Positions 19,125 to 30,244 of a stretch of DNA of 64,000 nt are shown piece by piece (the first letter of the stretch is position 1; each line of letters begins with the position of its first letter). This DNA is from Prionace glauca (lineage: Eukaryota > Chordata > Chondrichthyes > Carcharhiniformes > Carcharhinidae), in assembly GCA_037974335.1 (NCBI GenBank), contig CM075729.1:110714437-110778436 (forward strand). The letters are read 5' to 3'. The translations under genes and the position numbers were made by a program. The notes under the pieces are model-generated. The model was given only the letters and a program-made list of their open reading frames with translations. It was not told the DNA's origin and searched no databases.

Positions 19125-20545
19125 GTCATAGAGGTTTACAGCATGGAAATGGGCCTTTCAACCCAATTTGTCCTTGCTGGCCTTTTTTAAATCCCTAAAC
19201 TAATCCCAATTACCCGCATTTGGCCCATATCTCTCTACACCCATCTTATCCATGTAAATATCTAAATGCTTTTCAAAAGACAACATTGTACCCGCCTCTA
19301 CTACTACCTCTGACAGCTTGTTCCAGACCCCCATCACCCTCTGGACACATTTGTATCTCTCCTCTCTCACCATAAACCTATACCCCCAAGTTTTAGACTG
19401 CCCTACCTTTGGTAAAATGTATTGACTATCTAGCTGATCTGTGTCCCTCATTATTTTATAGACCTCTATAAGATTACCCCTCAGCTTCCTACGCTCCAGA
19501 GAAAAAAGTCCCAGTCTATCTAGCCTCTTCTTATAACTCAAACCATCAAGTCCTGGTAGCATCTTAGTAAATCTTTTCTGCACTCTTTCTAGTTTAATAA
19601 TCTCCATTCTATAATCGGGTGACCAGAATTGCACACAGTATTCCAAGTGTGGCCTTACCAATGTCTTGTACAACTTCAACGAGACATCCCAACCCCTGTG
19701 TCCAATGTTCTGACCAATGAAACAAAGCATGCCGAATGCCTTTTTCACCATTCTGTCCACCTGTGACTCCACTTTCAAGGAGCTATGAACATGCATCCCT
19801 AGATCTCTTTGTTCTGTAACTGTCCCCAACACCCTACCATTAACTGAGTAAGTCCTGCCCTGGTTCAATCTACCAAAATGCATCACCTCGCATTTGTCAG
19901 CTCACTGGCCCAATTGATCAAGATCCCATTGCAATCAGAGATAGCTTTCTTCACTGTCCACTATGCCACCAATCTTGCTGTCATCTGCAAACACACTAAC
20001 CATGCTTCCTATATTCGCAAACAAATCATTAATATAAATGACAAATAACAGTGGATCCAGCACTGATCCCTGAGGCACACTGCTGGTCACAGGCGCCAGT
20101 TTGAAAAACAATCCTCTATAAACACTCTCGGGCTTCTGTCAAGAAGCAAATTTTGTATCCATTTAGATAGCTCACTTTGGACCCCATGAAGTTTAACTTA
20201 GGTGACAACCTACCATGCAATATCTTGTCAAAGGCCTTGCTAAAGTCCATGTAGACAACATCAACTGTACTGCCCTCACCTACCATCTTGGTTACCCCTT
20301 CAAAAAACTTAATCAAATTTGTGAGACATGATTTTCCATTCATAAAGCCATGCTGACTCCCTAATCAGTCCTTGTGTCTCTAAATGCCTGTAGATCCTAT
20401 CTCTCAAAATACCTTCCAACAATTTATTCACCACAGACATGAGGCTCACTGACCTGTAGTTCCCAGGCTTTTCCCTGCAGCCCTTTATAAACAAAGGCAC
20501 AACATTTGCCAAGCTCCAATCATGCAAGGCAAACTCCATAAAGAC
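19125..20545 (-). mobile_element. CR1-like LINE, second lineage, 5'-truncated
   Basis: Minus strand encodes an RT segment (NYRSVSLMSVVNKLLE, KSCLTNLIKFFEGV, VDVVYMDFSKAFDKI) and a 228-codon C-terminal block (MMHFGRLNQGR, LVRPHLEYCVQFWSP, LVPG-like MLPGLDGLSYKKRL). Its 3' terminus is the complement of ggtttacagcatggaaat. Copies of the same lineage lie at 59425 and 62895. Frame changes separate the blocks, so it is inactive. Confidence 0.88.
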
Positions 20546-20569
20546 AGCAGAATTTCTTCGCTGAAGAGA

Positions 20570-20755
20570 TTGTGTTGAACTAGGTGGATTTTACAACAAC
20601 TAATGATTGTTCCACTGTCACTATTATTAAGCCTGGCTTTCACTCCCAGATTTATTTCAATCCCACCAGCAGCTATGATAGGATTTAAACTCAGAGCATT
20701 AGCCTGAGCTTCTGGGCTACTAGTGTAGGGTAAACCACCATTGCCCCACCATCTC
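20570..20755 (-). repeat. SINE family D remnant
   Basis: Retains the head complement (ggatttaaactcagagcatt, cttctgggctactagtg). The rest is too decayed to delimit. Confidence 0.5.
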
Positions 20756-21088
20756 CCCTCTTCTACATTCCGGGTGCTAAGTAACAGTGATGTATTGTTT
20801 TATTTTTTATTGTACAACAAGCATAACTATGCTGTGGTCAGGGAATAATCCTAATTTCAAAGGGCAAAGATTTCTGTTAAATCACTGACTTGCTTAGTTA
20901 AAGACATTGACACAAAGAACTGGATCGACAACAAGAGAGATACAACAACAGGCATGCTTTTGGGATTTTGTGAGGGGGCATTTACCTAATTATTTATTTC
21001 CCAAACTCACTGCCCTGCCACAATCCTATGCATTATAATCAAGTTCAGTTTCCACGATGGCAATGCATTGATGTTGTTCAGTGGGTCA
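20756..21088. other. unassigned sequence
   Basis: About 330 bp of A/T-rich sequence with no recognised feature. Confidence 0.4.
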
Positions 21089-21327
21089 TTGAATCATAGA
21101 ATCCTACAGCACAGAGGGAGGCCATTCAGCCCACTGATTCTGCACCAACTACAATCCTACCCAGGCACAATTCCCATAACCTCATAAGTTTTTCCAAACT
21201 AGTCCCCCTGATACTAAGGGGCAGTTTAGCATGGCCAATCCACCTAATCCACACATCTTTGGACTGTGGGAGGAAATCAGAGTACTCAGAGGAAATCCAT
21301 GCAGACACAGGGAGAATGTGCCAACTC
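21089..21327 (-). repeat. SINE family A, head missing
   Basis: From catagaatcctacagcaca through the body to ggagaatgtgccaactccag. The tRNA-like head complement is missing where single-copy sequence resumes. Confidence 0.83.
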
Positions 21328-21418
21328 CAGTGAAGACTGAACTCAAGGACTGTTCAGATCCCATTAATTTGAGGACAGAGTTTAATGCCAATAGTAGTGT
21401 GCTGGAGGAACCAATTTT

Positions 21419-23638
21419 ATGCATTGGCCTCAGCGTGGACCATCTGATCATTGTATGGTGGAGTTTCTGGTGCAGATGGAGGAGGAGAAAGTGGGTTCCC
21501 AGACACGCGTCCTTTGTTTGAATAGAGGGGAGTATGGTAGGATGAGAGAAGAATTGGCGAATGTGGACTGGGGGAACGCGTTGGAAGGTAGGTCTGCTGA
21601 GGAGCAGTGGAGGATCTTTAAGGAGATCTTTCTTGGTGCTCAGCAGAAATTTATTCCGATGGTTAAAAAGGACAGTAGGAGGAGAGGTAATAAGCCGTGG
21701 ATAACGAAGGAGGTGAAGGAAAGTGTTAAATTAAAAGCGGAGGAGTTTAGAGTAGCTAAGAGCAGTGGGCGAGAAGAGGATTGGGAAAGGTTTAAATGTC
21801 AACAAAGATTGACAAAGAAATTGATAAAGGAGGGTAGGAGAAGCTATGAGGCTGGGCTAGCACTTAATATAAAAAAGGATAGCAAGAGTTTTTATAAATA
21901 TATAAAAAGGAAGAGGCTGGCTAGGATAAACGTTGGTCCTTTAGAGGATGAGAAAGGGGAGCTAGTGGTAGGGGATAGGGATATGGCTAAGGTCTTGAAT
22001 AACTTCTTTGTTTCTGTCTTCACGGAGGAGGACGTGAATAATTTGCCGGGTGTTAGCGATGGAAAGGTGGTAGGAATGGAGGGTCTTAATGACATTACTG
22101 TTACTAGAGAGGTGGTGCTCGACAGACTGGAGGGGCTGATTGTGGACAAGTCCCCAGGACCGGATGGAATGCATCCGAGGGTTCTGAAAGAAATGGCGGA
22201 GGTGATAGTGGATGCCTTGGTGGTTATTTTCCAGACGTCGCTGGATTCCGGGGAAGTGCCGGAAGATTGGAAAACGGCTAATGTTACGCCGTTGTTTAAG
22301 AAGGGTGCCAGGCAAAAGGCGGGGAATTATAGGCCGGTTAGTTTAACGTCTGTGGTAGGTAAAATGTTAGAAACCGTCATTAAGGAGGAAATAGCGAGGC
22401 ATCTTGAGGGGAATGGCTTGATAGGGCAGACGCAACACGGTTTCATTAAAGGGAAGTCGTGTCTGACAAATTTACTGGAGTTCTATGAGGATGTGTCTAG
22501 GGCAGTGGATGGAGGAGAGCCGGTGGATGTGGTCTTTCTGGATTTTCAAAAGGCGTTTGACAAGGTACCTCACAAGAGGTTATTGCAGAAGGTCAGGGGA
22601 CATGGAGTTGGGGGTAGGGTGTTAGCGTGGATAGAGGATTGGTTGTCAAATAGGAGGCAGAGAGTGGGGGTCAATGGATGCTATTCGGATTGGCGGTTGG
22701 TGACTAGTGGAGTGCCCCAGGGGTCGGTGCTGGGGCCTCAGCTATTTACCATTTATATAGATGATCTGGAGGAGGGAACCGAGTGCAGGGTGTCGAAATT
22801 TGCTGATGACACCAAGATTGGGGGAAAGGCAAATTGTGCGGAGGGTGTGGAGAGTCTGCAGAAGGATCTAGATAGGCTGGGCGAATGGGCCAGGAAATGG
22901 CAAATGGAATTTAATGTTGGCAAGTGTGAGGTGGTCCACTTTGATGGAAGGAATGGTAGGAAGGACTATTACTTACGGGGCGAAAAACTGCAGCAGGCGA
23001 CGGTGCAGAGGGACCTCGGGGTCCTTGTGCATGAGTCGCAAAAACCCAGCTTGCAGGTGCAGCAGGTGGTCAGGAAGGCGAATGGGATGCTGGCCTTCAT
23101 AGCGAAGGGGATTGAATATAAAAGTAGGGAGGTCTTGCTGCAGCTGTATAGGGCATTGGTGAGGCTGCAGCTGGAGTACTGTGTGCAGTTTTGGGCGCCG
23201 CACCTGCGCAAGGATGTTTTGGCCCTGGAGGGAGTGCAGAGGAGGTTTACTCGGCTGATACCGGAGTTGAGGGGATTGAGCTATGAGGAGAGGCTGAATA
23301 AACTAGGCTTGTACTCGTTAGAGTTTAGAAGAATGAGGGGAGATCTCATTGAGACGTATAAGATGATGAATGGGATGGATAGGATAGAGGTGGAGAGACT
23401 GTTCCCGCTCAAAAAAGACAGTAGGACTAGGGGGCACAGCCTCAAGATAAAGGGGAGGCGGTTTAGAACAGAGTTGAGGAGGAACTTCTTCACTCAAAGG
23501 GTGGTGAATCTCTGGAATTCTCTGCCCGTTGAAGTGGTGGAGGCTGCCTCGCTAAATATTTTTAAGAAACGGGTTGATGGGTTTTTGATAAGAGAAGGGA
23601 TTAAGGGTTATGGGGAGAGGGCGGGAAGGTGGAGCTGA
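21419..23638 (+). CDS. LINE ORF2 C-terminal part: reverse transcriptase (739 codons)
   Basis: Begins in the last endonuclease motif (RGPSDHCMVEF, with the SDH triad end), then a linker. The RT follows: KSPGPDGMHPRVLKE (about residue 240), NYRPVSLTSVVGKMLE (about 300), QHGFIKGKSCLTNLLEFY, DVVFLDFQKAFDKVPH (about 380), SGVPQGSVLGPQLFTIYIDD (about 440) and FADDTKIGG (the catalytic box). The C-terminal region has LVRLQLEYCVQFWAP and LGLYSLEFRRMRGDLIE. All catalytic motifs look intact. The frame lacks most of the endonuclease and any ORF1, so this copy cannot be autonomous. The first Met is only the first in frame, not a real start. Confidence 0.93.
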   Translation: MHWPQRGPSDHCMVEFLVQMEEEKVGSQTRVLCLNRGEYGRMREELANVDWGNALEGRSAEEQWRIFKEIFLGAQQKFIPMVKKDSRRRGNKPWITKEVKESVKLKAEEFRVAKSSGREEDWERFKCQQRLTKKLIKEGRRSYEAGLALNIKKDSKSFYKYIKRKRLARINVGPLEDEKGELVVGDRDMAKVLNNFFVSVFTEEDVNNLPGVSDGKVVGMEGLNDITVTREVVLDRLEGLIVDKSPGPDGMHPRVLKEMAEVIVDALVVIFQTSLDSGEVPEDWKTANVTPLFKKGARQKAGNYRPVSLTSVVGKMLETVIKEEIARHLEGNGLIGQTQHGFIKGKSCLTNLLEFYEDVSRAVDGGEPVDVVFLDFQKAFDKVPHKRLLQKVRGHGVGGRVLAWIEDWLSNRRQRVGVNGCYSDWRLVTSGVPQGSVLGPQLFTIYIDDLEEGTECRVSKFADDTKIGGKANCAEGVESLQKDLDRLGEWARKWQMEFNVGKCEVVHFDGRNGRKDYYLRGEKLQQATVQRDLGVLVHESQKPSLQVQQVVRKANGMLAFIAKGIEYKSREVLLQLYRALVRLQLEYCVQFWAPHLRKDVLALEGVQRRFTRLIPELRGLSYEERLNKLGLYSLEFRRMRGDLIETYKMMNGMDRIEVERLFPLKKDSRTRGHSLKIKGRRFRTELRRNFFTQRVVNLWNSLPVEVVEAASLNIFKKRVDGFLIREGIKGYGERAGRWS

Positions 23639-23746
23639 GTCACGACAGATCAGCCATGATCTTATTGAATGGCGGGGCAGGCTCGAAGGGCCAGATGGCC
23701 TACTCCTGCTCCTATTTCTTATGTTCTTATGTTCTTATGTTCTTAT
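21419..23746 (+). mobile_element. CR1-like LINE, 5'-truncated, young
   Basis: Contains one uninterrupted frame ending at 23638, then a roughly 108-bp 3' UTR closing with tandem ttatgttc octamers (23716-23746), the terminal repeat style of CR1-clade elements. The 5' end lies inside the endonuclease domain. A nearly identical 3' segment is inserted at 50318-50569 and an older one at 44030-44510, showing recent family activity. Confidence 0.93.
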
Positions 23747-24499
23747 CTGACTATGATTTATTAGAAGATCTGTGGTTTCCAATTGAAATTGTTCACTGTC
23801 TTCCAGTGCCTTTTTCAAAATGATAAATGAATTAACGTCTAAACAGTTAGAGCAGAACTTCTAAAAAAAAGTGTCAACCAAAGTTATTTAGAGTAGAAGC
23901 ACCGTGAGCGTTGCATAATTTGAAGACACCGGTTATGCTATTTTACATTTTGTCCTTAGATCGCCGCTCAAATGCAAATCCTTGGATATCACTAGCCTAA
24001 TCCTGAGGTATGTGTTTGTGTTTTTTTTTCAAGGGGCGGAAGGTGGAAACTGTTCCTCTGTCTGCCTCAGACTGAGGCAAGGAATTAAGCTATTGATGTT
24101 AATCGGATCCTCAGACGATGCATCTAAATTAACTCTCACAAATTACACTGTAGGCTGCCCAGAAAAATATTAGATGTTGGGTAATGTTTTATCAATGGGA
24201 ACATTCCTCACTCAGTATGTTGATGCTGTATTATACGATGCTAAAGCTTTGGGAAATTTGTCTTCCAGGTCATTCATCAATGTATTCTGATAATCAGTTT
24301 ACCCTTTGTTTAATACAGACATTACAAACTCATTGGATATAATTCGGGTATCCTGCCAGTTTTATATGTCATATATGTCTACTTGACTCATAATCCAACA
24401 CAATGGACATATTAATTACATACAGTTTGGGTGTAAAATGTAAAAGTCACCCTCATAAATATGTGTAAAGTCTTTACAAGGTTGTGCTTGTAGCTTTAT
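23747..24499. other. 3' flank of the muscarinic receptor gene
   Basis: A/T-rich sequence without repeats that I can name; it would hold the 3' UTR of the minus-strand receptor. A TTTATT (AATAAA on minus) at 23756-23761 is a possible poly(A) signal 740 bp past the stop. Confidence 0.4.
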
Positions 24500-25900
24500 C
24501 TATCTCGCTGCACCAACGTTCTTGTACTGACACAGGAGGAGTTGCTTGAAGGTTTTCTTGAAGGTAGGATTACACAGTGCATAGCAAGCTGGGTTCACAG
24601 TACTGTTTATGTAAAAGATCCAATATCCAATAATCCAGACAGTGTTGGGGATACAGGTTGCACAGAAAGTGTCAATGAGAACCATGACATTGTATGGGGC
24701 CCAGGTGATGATAAATGCCAGGAGAATAGCCAGGACAGTCCTTGTCACCTTCTTCTCTCGGGATGCAGCTCCCTTCTTCTTAGTGGAGGAATTGGCCACT
24801 GTAATGGTCCTACTGTGTGGTCTGGTCTCTCTATCATTCCTGCTCTTACTGCCAATACCTGGCACCTTTCTTGCTGTGGTGCCACAGTGGTCATTCATAT
24901 GAGATTGGCTAACTATCTGTAGGCAGGAGAGTTTGGTGTTGTTCATCTGGAAACAGCTTTGTGTGGTAGAGATAGTTGTGCTCTCTTGTATTGTCCCTTC
25001 CTTCTTCTGGTCTGATGGGGAAGTTGTCTCGCTGTGAAACCCCTTCTCTTCTTGGCCACAATTCGCAATTATTGTTTCTCCAATTATTTTGAAACTTTGC
25101 ATTTTGGAGTGTGGCAAAGCATGAGGAAAGTTTGGTATGCTGCTACCATTCAGTCCCATTATCTTGTCCTTCGCTACACCATCAGAAACAGTTCCCTCGC
25201 TCGATTCAGACGCCTTTTTGTCTTCTGTTATTCGACTCTTGCTGGCTCGAGATATTTGCACGTATAAAATCATCATGATGAACACAGGGAGGTAGAAGGC
25301 AGCTATCGCAGTGCCAAAAGTGACGGCCGGATTTGAGAAGAACTGTATGTAGCACTCATCCTCACTAACTGTCCGCTCCCCTACGATGAACTGCCAGAAA
25401 AGAATGGCAGGAGCCCACAGGATAAAGGACACCACCCAAACAGCTCCGATCATCATCCCTGCCATCTTTGCTGTCCTCCACACGGGGTAGCTGAGGGGTT
25501 TTGTCACGCAGAAGTAGCGGTCAAAGCTGATAACCAGGAGGCTCATGGATGAGGCATTACTGACAACATAATCTAGAGCGAGCCACAAATCACATACCAC
25601 TGGGCCAAACGGCCAGTAACCAATTAGAGTGTAAATGGTGAATAGATTCATAGTCACACCAATAATCAAATCAGCGCAGGCCAAGCTAAAGATAAAATAG
25701 TTATTAATAGTTTGTAAATGTCTGTTTACTTTGATAGAAACAATGACCAAAATGTTTCCGATAATTGTCACCAAGCTTAATAATCCTGTGACGATCACAG
25801 TGAAGACTATTTCGGCTGTTGTGTAAGGACTCACTCTTCCACTGAGAAACAGGTCTGTTGGGTTGTTGAAAGATTCGTCTATCTGTGCTGAGTTTGCCAT
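24500..25900 (-). CDS. chrm2-like: muscarinic acetylcholine receptor, M2 type
   Basis: Single-exon coding region, 466 residues from the chosen start, the length of mammalian M2. It is a class A receptor for acetylcholine at the plasma membrane; M2/M4 types signal through Gi/o. Visible are [17 protein letters not shown] after TM1, LACADLIIG in TM2, [15 protein letters not shown] with the ligand-binding aspartate in TM3, [22 protein letters not shown] in TM5, a long third loop, [22 protein letters not shown] in TM6, [16 protein letters not shown] in TM7 and a tail close to M2 (CQYKNVG). M2 is favoured over M4 by [17 protein letters not shown] and the SREKKVTRT context. Oddities: TM2 lacks one residue (GVTMNL where M2 has GVFSMNL), serine replaces the M2 valine after NAS, and Phe replaces the TM7 cysteine before YINST. 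The upstream in-frame ATG at 25975 lies beyond a splice acceptor, so the start is the MM pair at 25903/25900; the second has the better Kozak context. Confidence 0.93.
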   Translation of the reverse strand: MANSAQIDESFNNPTDLFLSGRVSPYTTAEIVFTVIVTGLLSLVTIIGNILVIVSIKVNRHLQTINNYFIFSLACADLIIGVTMNLFTIYTLIGYWPFGPVVCDLWLALDYVVSNASSMSLLVISFDRYFCVTKPLSYPVWRTAKMAGMMIGAVWVVSFILWAPAILFWQFIVGERTVSEDECYIQFFSNPAVTFGTAIAAFYLPVFIMMILYVQISRASKSRITEDKKASESSEGTVSDGVAKDKIMGLNGSSIPNFPHALPHSKMQSFKIIGETIIANCGQEEKGFHSETTSPSDQKKEGTIQESTTISTTQSCFQMNNTKLSCLQIVSQSHMNDHCGTTARKVPGIGSKSRNDRETRPHSRTITVANSSTKKKGAASREKKVTRTVLAILLAFIITWAPYNVMVLIDTFCATCIPNTVWIIGYWIFYINSTVNPACYALCNPTFKKTFKQLLLCQYKNVGAAR

Positions 25901-25948
25901 CATTCCCCTCTGGTGCGTAATTAGCACTGACGAGACATAAGTGCAGAA

Positions 25949-25972
25949 ACTAAAAGATAAGGAATCAGATTT
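25949..25972 (-). promoter_or_regulatory. splice acceptor upstream of muscarinic coding exon
   Basis: On the minus strand, ccttatcttttag followed by tttctgcac is a good 3' splice site (AG at 25951-25950), fitting a 5' UTR exon further upstream, as in other muscarinic receptor genes. A five-codon upstream frame (ATG at 25939, then TCT CGT CAG TGC TAA) precedes the main start in the spliced leader. Confidence 0.5.
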
Positions 25973-26228
25973 CAAATATGTTGAAGGTGAACGACATCTT
26001 GTAGTTCATTGAATTTCTCCCAGCAAGAACATAAAAAGCTATCTGTTGCTAAATTTAATTAGGTTTTATTTCATGGGTCTTTTACTGTGCAATTAATTAT
26101 GAATGTATAGTGAATTACTTCTGTCAAACTGAATACAGTTATTGATGAGTGTCATTGCAAACATGAGGTTTTAGATTAATTGATATTAGTGAATCTGAAA
26201 CTGAGTGAATCTTCTTTGCGCTCTGCAA

Positions 26229-26720
26229 ATATTCATAACATCATAAGTTCAAAAGATATAGGAGCAGAATTAGACCATTCAGCCCATTGAGTCAGCTCTG
26301 CCATTCAGTCATGGCTGATATGCTCCTCATCCCCATTTTCCAGCCTTCTCCCCATAACCAATTAAACCTTCAACCCATTACCAATTAAAAGTCTGTCTAA
26401 TTCCTCCTTAAATTTAATCGCTGTCCCCGCATCCACCGCACTTTGGGGTAGCAAAATCCACAGAATCACAACCCTTTGGGAGAAGTAATTTCTCCTCAAC
26501 TCTGTTTTAAATTTGCTACCCTTATCCTAGGACTATGACCTCTTGACCAAGAATGCCCCACAATAGGAAGCATTCATTCCATGTCTACTTTATGCATACA
26601 TTCTATCATCTTATATACTTCAATTTGATCTCCCCTCATTCACCTAAATTTCAGAGAGTATAGACCTAAACTATTCACTTTCACTCATTTGATTCCTTTG
26701 AATTGATCTCTCAAAATCAC
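26229..26720 (-). mobile_element. CR1-like LINE, 3' fragment
   Basis: The 3' end complement (gaccattcagcccattgagt, cattcagtcatggctgatat) is followed by the decayed C-terminal coding region. A related 3' end lies at 56515-56790. Confidence 0.75.
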
Positions 26721-27829
26721 AAATTGATATAAGCTTATAATGCCCAGATCTACAAGGATGGAAGAAGGTAAGCTATAGTGAGGCATACCTTATGATCCCT
26801 CACTCTTTGCTTGTACCCTGTTGTGGAATTCAAGACTTGAGATACTAGGCAGATTTTTTTTTGACTGGTTTAACTCGGTGTTGATTTAAAATTGCTTCCC
26901 TTCCAGACTTGAGATGTTGCTACCAGATCTTTCTTGGACAGCCAGCCTCCAGGAGGTTCAACATAGTCACTCCCCATCACAGCTCACAACATCTCTTCTT
27001 AAATATTCTTTACTTCCTACACTTTTGAATCCATTATGTATAGTCCCTTTCTGAAACTTAGCTTTACCAGAACATAAAATCTTTCACGTCCTCTCTATTG
27101 ACACATTTGCAGGTCAAATAAAGTTTAATAGTGTAACTTGGTTAGATTGTGAAACCTCTGCAAGTTGCAAGCATCTTTTCTCTTCCCCTTCAAAAATAAC
27201 ATCTGAAGATCGAAACCTGTACTTATCTCCTAATGCAAATTTCTACCCACTACTCATTTACTTATAGAAAAGTAACTTACAATCCTTACTTCATATGCAT
27301 TCCTTTGATGTCCTAAACCTCACAGACAATCAGTTCCCAGCTTAAATAATTATGTCCGTACACATAAACACAAACTTGTTTCAGAAAATAACCCAATGAA
27401 CCCCCAAAAGTTTAAATGTAATGCCATTTCTCACCACACCTATGAAGGTACACGATCAGTGGGCTTGCAGAAGTAAGCTCACTCTTTAACTCAAGGAAAT
27501 CTAGTTAAGCTGGTTCATTGTAAAATGTAAGTACATTGGGAATGGGAAAAGGCATGCATAAGAGAAGGCATCCCTTTGAAATAATATTGTGGAGACAAAC
27601 CAAGAGGGAGCCAGCTCATCCCTCCTCAGTTGGAAGCATCTTGGTGCTATCACCTCCAGAATTTAACAAATTGTGGCTCCTACCAAGATAGCTCATGCAG
27701 GCAGAGGATAGTGAATTCAGGGATGTCACTCTGGAATGGGGAATAGCTTTATCTGTGCATAAACATTCCTCTATTTCCTCATGTAAGTTTATGTATTGTC
27801 CCCCAATTCCCTTCAGCTTCACATCTTGT
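26721..27829. other. unassigned A/T-rich sequence
   Basis: About 1.1 kb with no recognisable gene or named repeat. Its poly-T and A/T-rich character leaves an old LTR or LINE possible, but I see no ends. Confidence 0.35.
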
Positions 27830-27904
27830 TCATCTTCCTATCCATCCTATTTGTTTTAACTATTCCCTGCAGTAATAAATTCCACCTTCTCATCACTCTT
27901 TGGA

Positions 27905-28192
27905 TAAAGTTTAAGTTTATCAATGTCACATGTAAGCTTACATTAATACTGCAATGAAGTTACTGTAAAAATCCCCTAGCTGCCACACTCTGACACTTGT
28001 TCACTGAGGTGAGAATTTAACATAGTCAATGCACCTAACCAGCACATCTTTTAGGATTGTGGGAAGAAACCACGCAGACACAGGGAGAATGCGCAGACTC
28101 CACACAGACAGTGACCCAAGCCAGGAATCAAACTCGGGTCCCTGGTGCTGTGAGGCAGCAGTGCTAAACACTGTGCCACCGTGCTGCCTTGG
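27905..28192 (-). repeat. SINE family B, with target duplication
   Basis: Standard family-B minus copy. The flanks ttggataaag (left) and ttgggtaaag (right) look like a target-site duplication within the older LINE. Confidence 0.87.
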
Positions 28193-28436
28193 GTAAAGAA
28201 GAACCTTTAGAATACCCCATTGGGTTTCTTGGTGACTGTCACATCTTCCAGCCTCCTCCATATGATCCTCCTCACAAAAGGAACCTACACTATTAAAACG
28301 TCTCAGAATTTTAAATACCGCTATCGGGTCAGACACCAGCCTGATTCCTTCTTTTTTTTTAAAAGAAAACAGACCCAGCTCATCAATTATTTTCAGATAT
28401 GATTCAATAAATATTTCTAGTCTTACCCTTGCAAAT

Positions 28437-28702
28437 CGTTTCTGCGACCCCTCAAGTCTGAGGTCATATACCAACCGGCTCAAGAACAGTTTCTTCCCTG
28501 CTGCCATCACACTTTTGAATAACCTGCCGTGCATTAAGTTGATCTTTCTGTGCATGCTAGCTATGACTGTAATGCTACATTCTACACTCTCTCCTTTCCT
28601 TCTCGATGAGTAGTATGCTTTGTCTGTAAAGCATGTGAGAAACAAAATGTTTTACTATATACTAATATACATGTGACAATAATAAATCAAATGAAATCAA
28701 AT
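28437..28702 (+). mobile_element. Rex/L2-like LINE, 3' fragment
   Basis: Plus-strand end with aaccggctcaagaacagttt, the signature before the ORF2 stop, and a tail of aaatcaaat-type units at 28685-28702. Inserted in the minus-strand CR1 remnant. Confidence 0.72.
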
Positions 28703-29292
28703 CGAACAACTGCCTCTATCTTCTTCTTAAATTATGGTCAACAGGACTACACAGTATTTTATGTATTCTTACCTACTTGCAAGATGGCATAATATCCCCA
28801 CTTTTCAAGTCTGCTCTTCTGGAAATAAAGTCTAATACTTGATTTGTTTTTTTTTCCCTGAATGCTAACCTGCAATGTAATGCATAATGTAATGATGCAT
28901 TCAGTACTCTTTGTTCCTCTAACCCATGGAGACTTGCAATTTACAAGTCATAAGTAAGCTCCCTATTCTCCCTGTCTGAAAAGTATTCTCTCACATTTCT
29001 ACTGTTGAACTTCAGTTGCCAATTATTTTCCCAGTCTGCAAGTTTGGTACGTTTCTCTTCTATTGTGTCACAGCTCTAAATATTGACTATTTCTGCCCTC
29101 TCGGTGTGGTGTTTGGTGGGGGAGCTGGGTTAGGTGTGCAGTTAATGTTGTGGGGCAGGGAAGTGAGTGGAGGAAGAGTATGTTGAACACAAAAATGAAG
29201 TTTAATTCAGGTTAGATCATGTAAATTATTTAGTACTTCTCGTTGTTTGATTAATTTATACATTTGAGTAAATGGATATTTGACAACATTCT

Positions 29293-30130
29293 TCAAATAT
29301 TGCCTGCATTACTGTGAATAATGGGGTAAATATAAATGTTTATGCTGCAACTCAGGTGCTGCAGCATGAATCCTATTTCCTACACAATATCAACATCATT
29401 GCAGATTCATGCCCTAGCAAACATATTTCAGTCCATGTGGAATACACCAGATAAGTGCACCATAGCAGGATAAAATTCCCAAACTGTAAGACAACAAATT
29501 TCCTTCGACTGCCCATCTCTGAGACTCTGGGACTCTCCCCATTTCTAGAACACTGGAGTCTCCTGCAGGCTCTGTGGGTCAATAAAATACATCTATCAGT
29601 GAAAATATTGAGCAGCAGAATCAGAACAAATGTTACCACATGGGTAAGAATGCAGAACATGAGTATAACTGTGAACCAGACTCGTGATTCCAGAACATGG
29701 TTTTGTACAGAACAAAGCCCGGGGCCACTCCAAAGCCAATACTGATCTTTCAACATAAAATACCACGTTGCATCCTTTAAATAGTTCTGTGCAGTCACTG
29801 TTCTCAGAGCCAGAGTTGCAGTTTTCTCAGAGCAATAAATAATTTTCAGCCTTTGGTAACAGATGGCCACAAATCTATTAAGAGTGAAAGTGCTGGTGAA
29901 CCAGACAGAACAGTCTGTGGCTGCATCAAGCAGAGCATTGTGGAAGTTACACGTAGGGATGGAGTACACTGAAATGAAATGTTTCCTATAAACAATCGGA
30001 TTGTGCCTCGGCATCAGGTTGATAATAACAAGCAGTAAATCTGCCACTTCCCTGGCCACCAGATAGCTTGTAACACATCTGAACAGATTGCACTTTCCCC
30101 GAGAAAGGATCACAATTGTCACTACGTTAA
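29293..30130 (-). pseudogene. exon 2 of the GPR139-like pseudogene
   Basis: Open from the acceptor (AG at 30132-30131) for about 250 codons covering TM1 to TM6, then out of frame through the TM7 region. It begins VNVVTIVILSRGKC, the standard exon-2 opening of this family. Confidence 0.8.
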
Positions 30131-30244
30131 CTGTGAGGAGAAGAAATAAACAGGGAAAATGTATATCAGAATGGGAGCAGAATTACCAGTTTTACTAATT
30201 ACTTGTTGAGATTTTTAAAAATGAATTACCGGGTCCAGTCATCT

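Larger units (their letters stand above)
27830..29060 (-). mobile_element. CR1-like LINE remnant split by two later insertions
   Basis: Minus-strand LINE pieces at 27830-27904, 28193-28436 and 28703-29060 keep consistent order and orientation (for example ctcatcactctttggataaa, then gggtaaagaagaaccttt, then LINE-type sequence near 28960-29050). A SINE and a second LINE 3' end sit in the gaps. No open frame survives. Confidence 0.65.

Noticed and set aside
19200-19886. 228-codon frame as a host gene
   Set aside because: Matches the C-terminal region of CR1-like LINE ORF2 and is repeated at 59425 and 62895.
25901-25975. Longer muscarinic N terminus starting MKSDSLSF
   Set aside because: Lies upstream of a good splice acceptor and has no counterpart in M2/M4 receptors.
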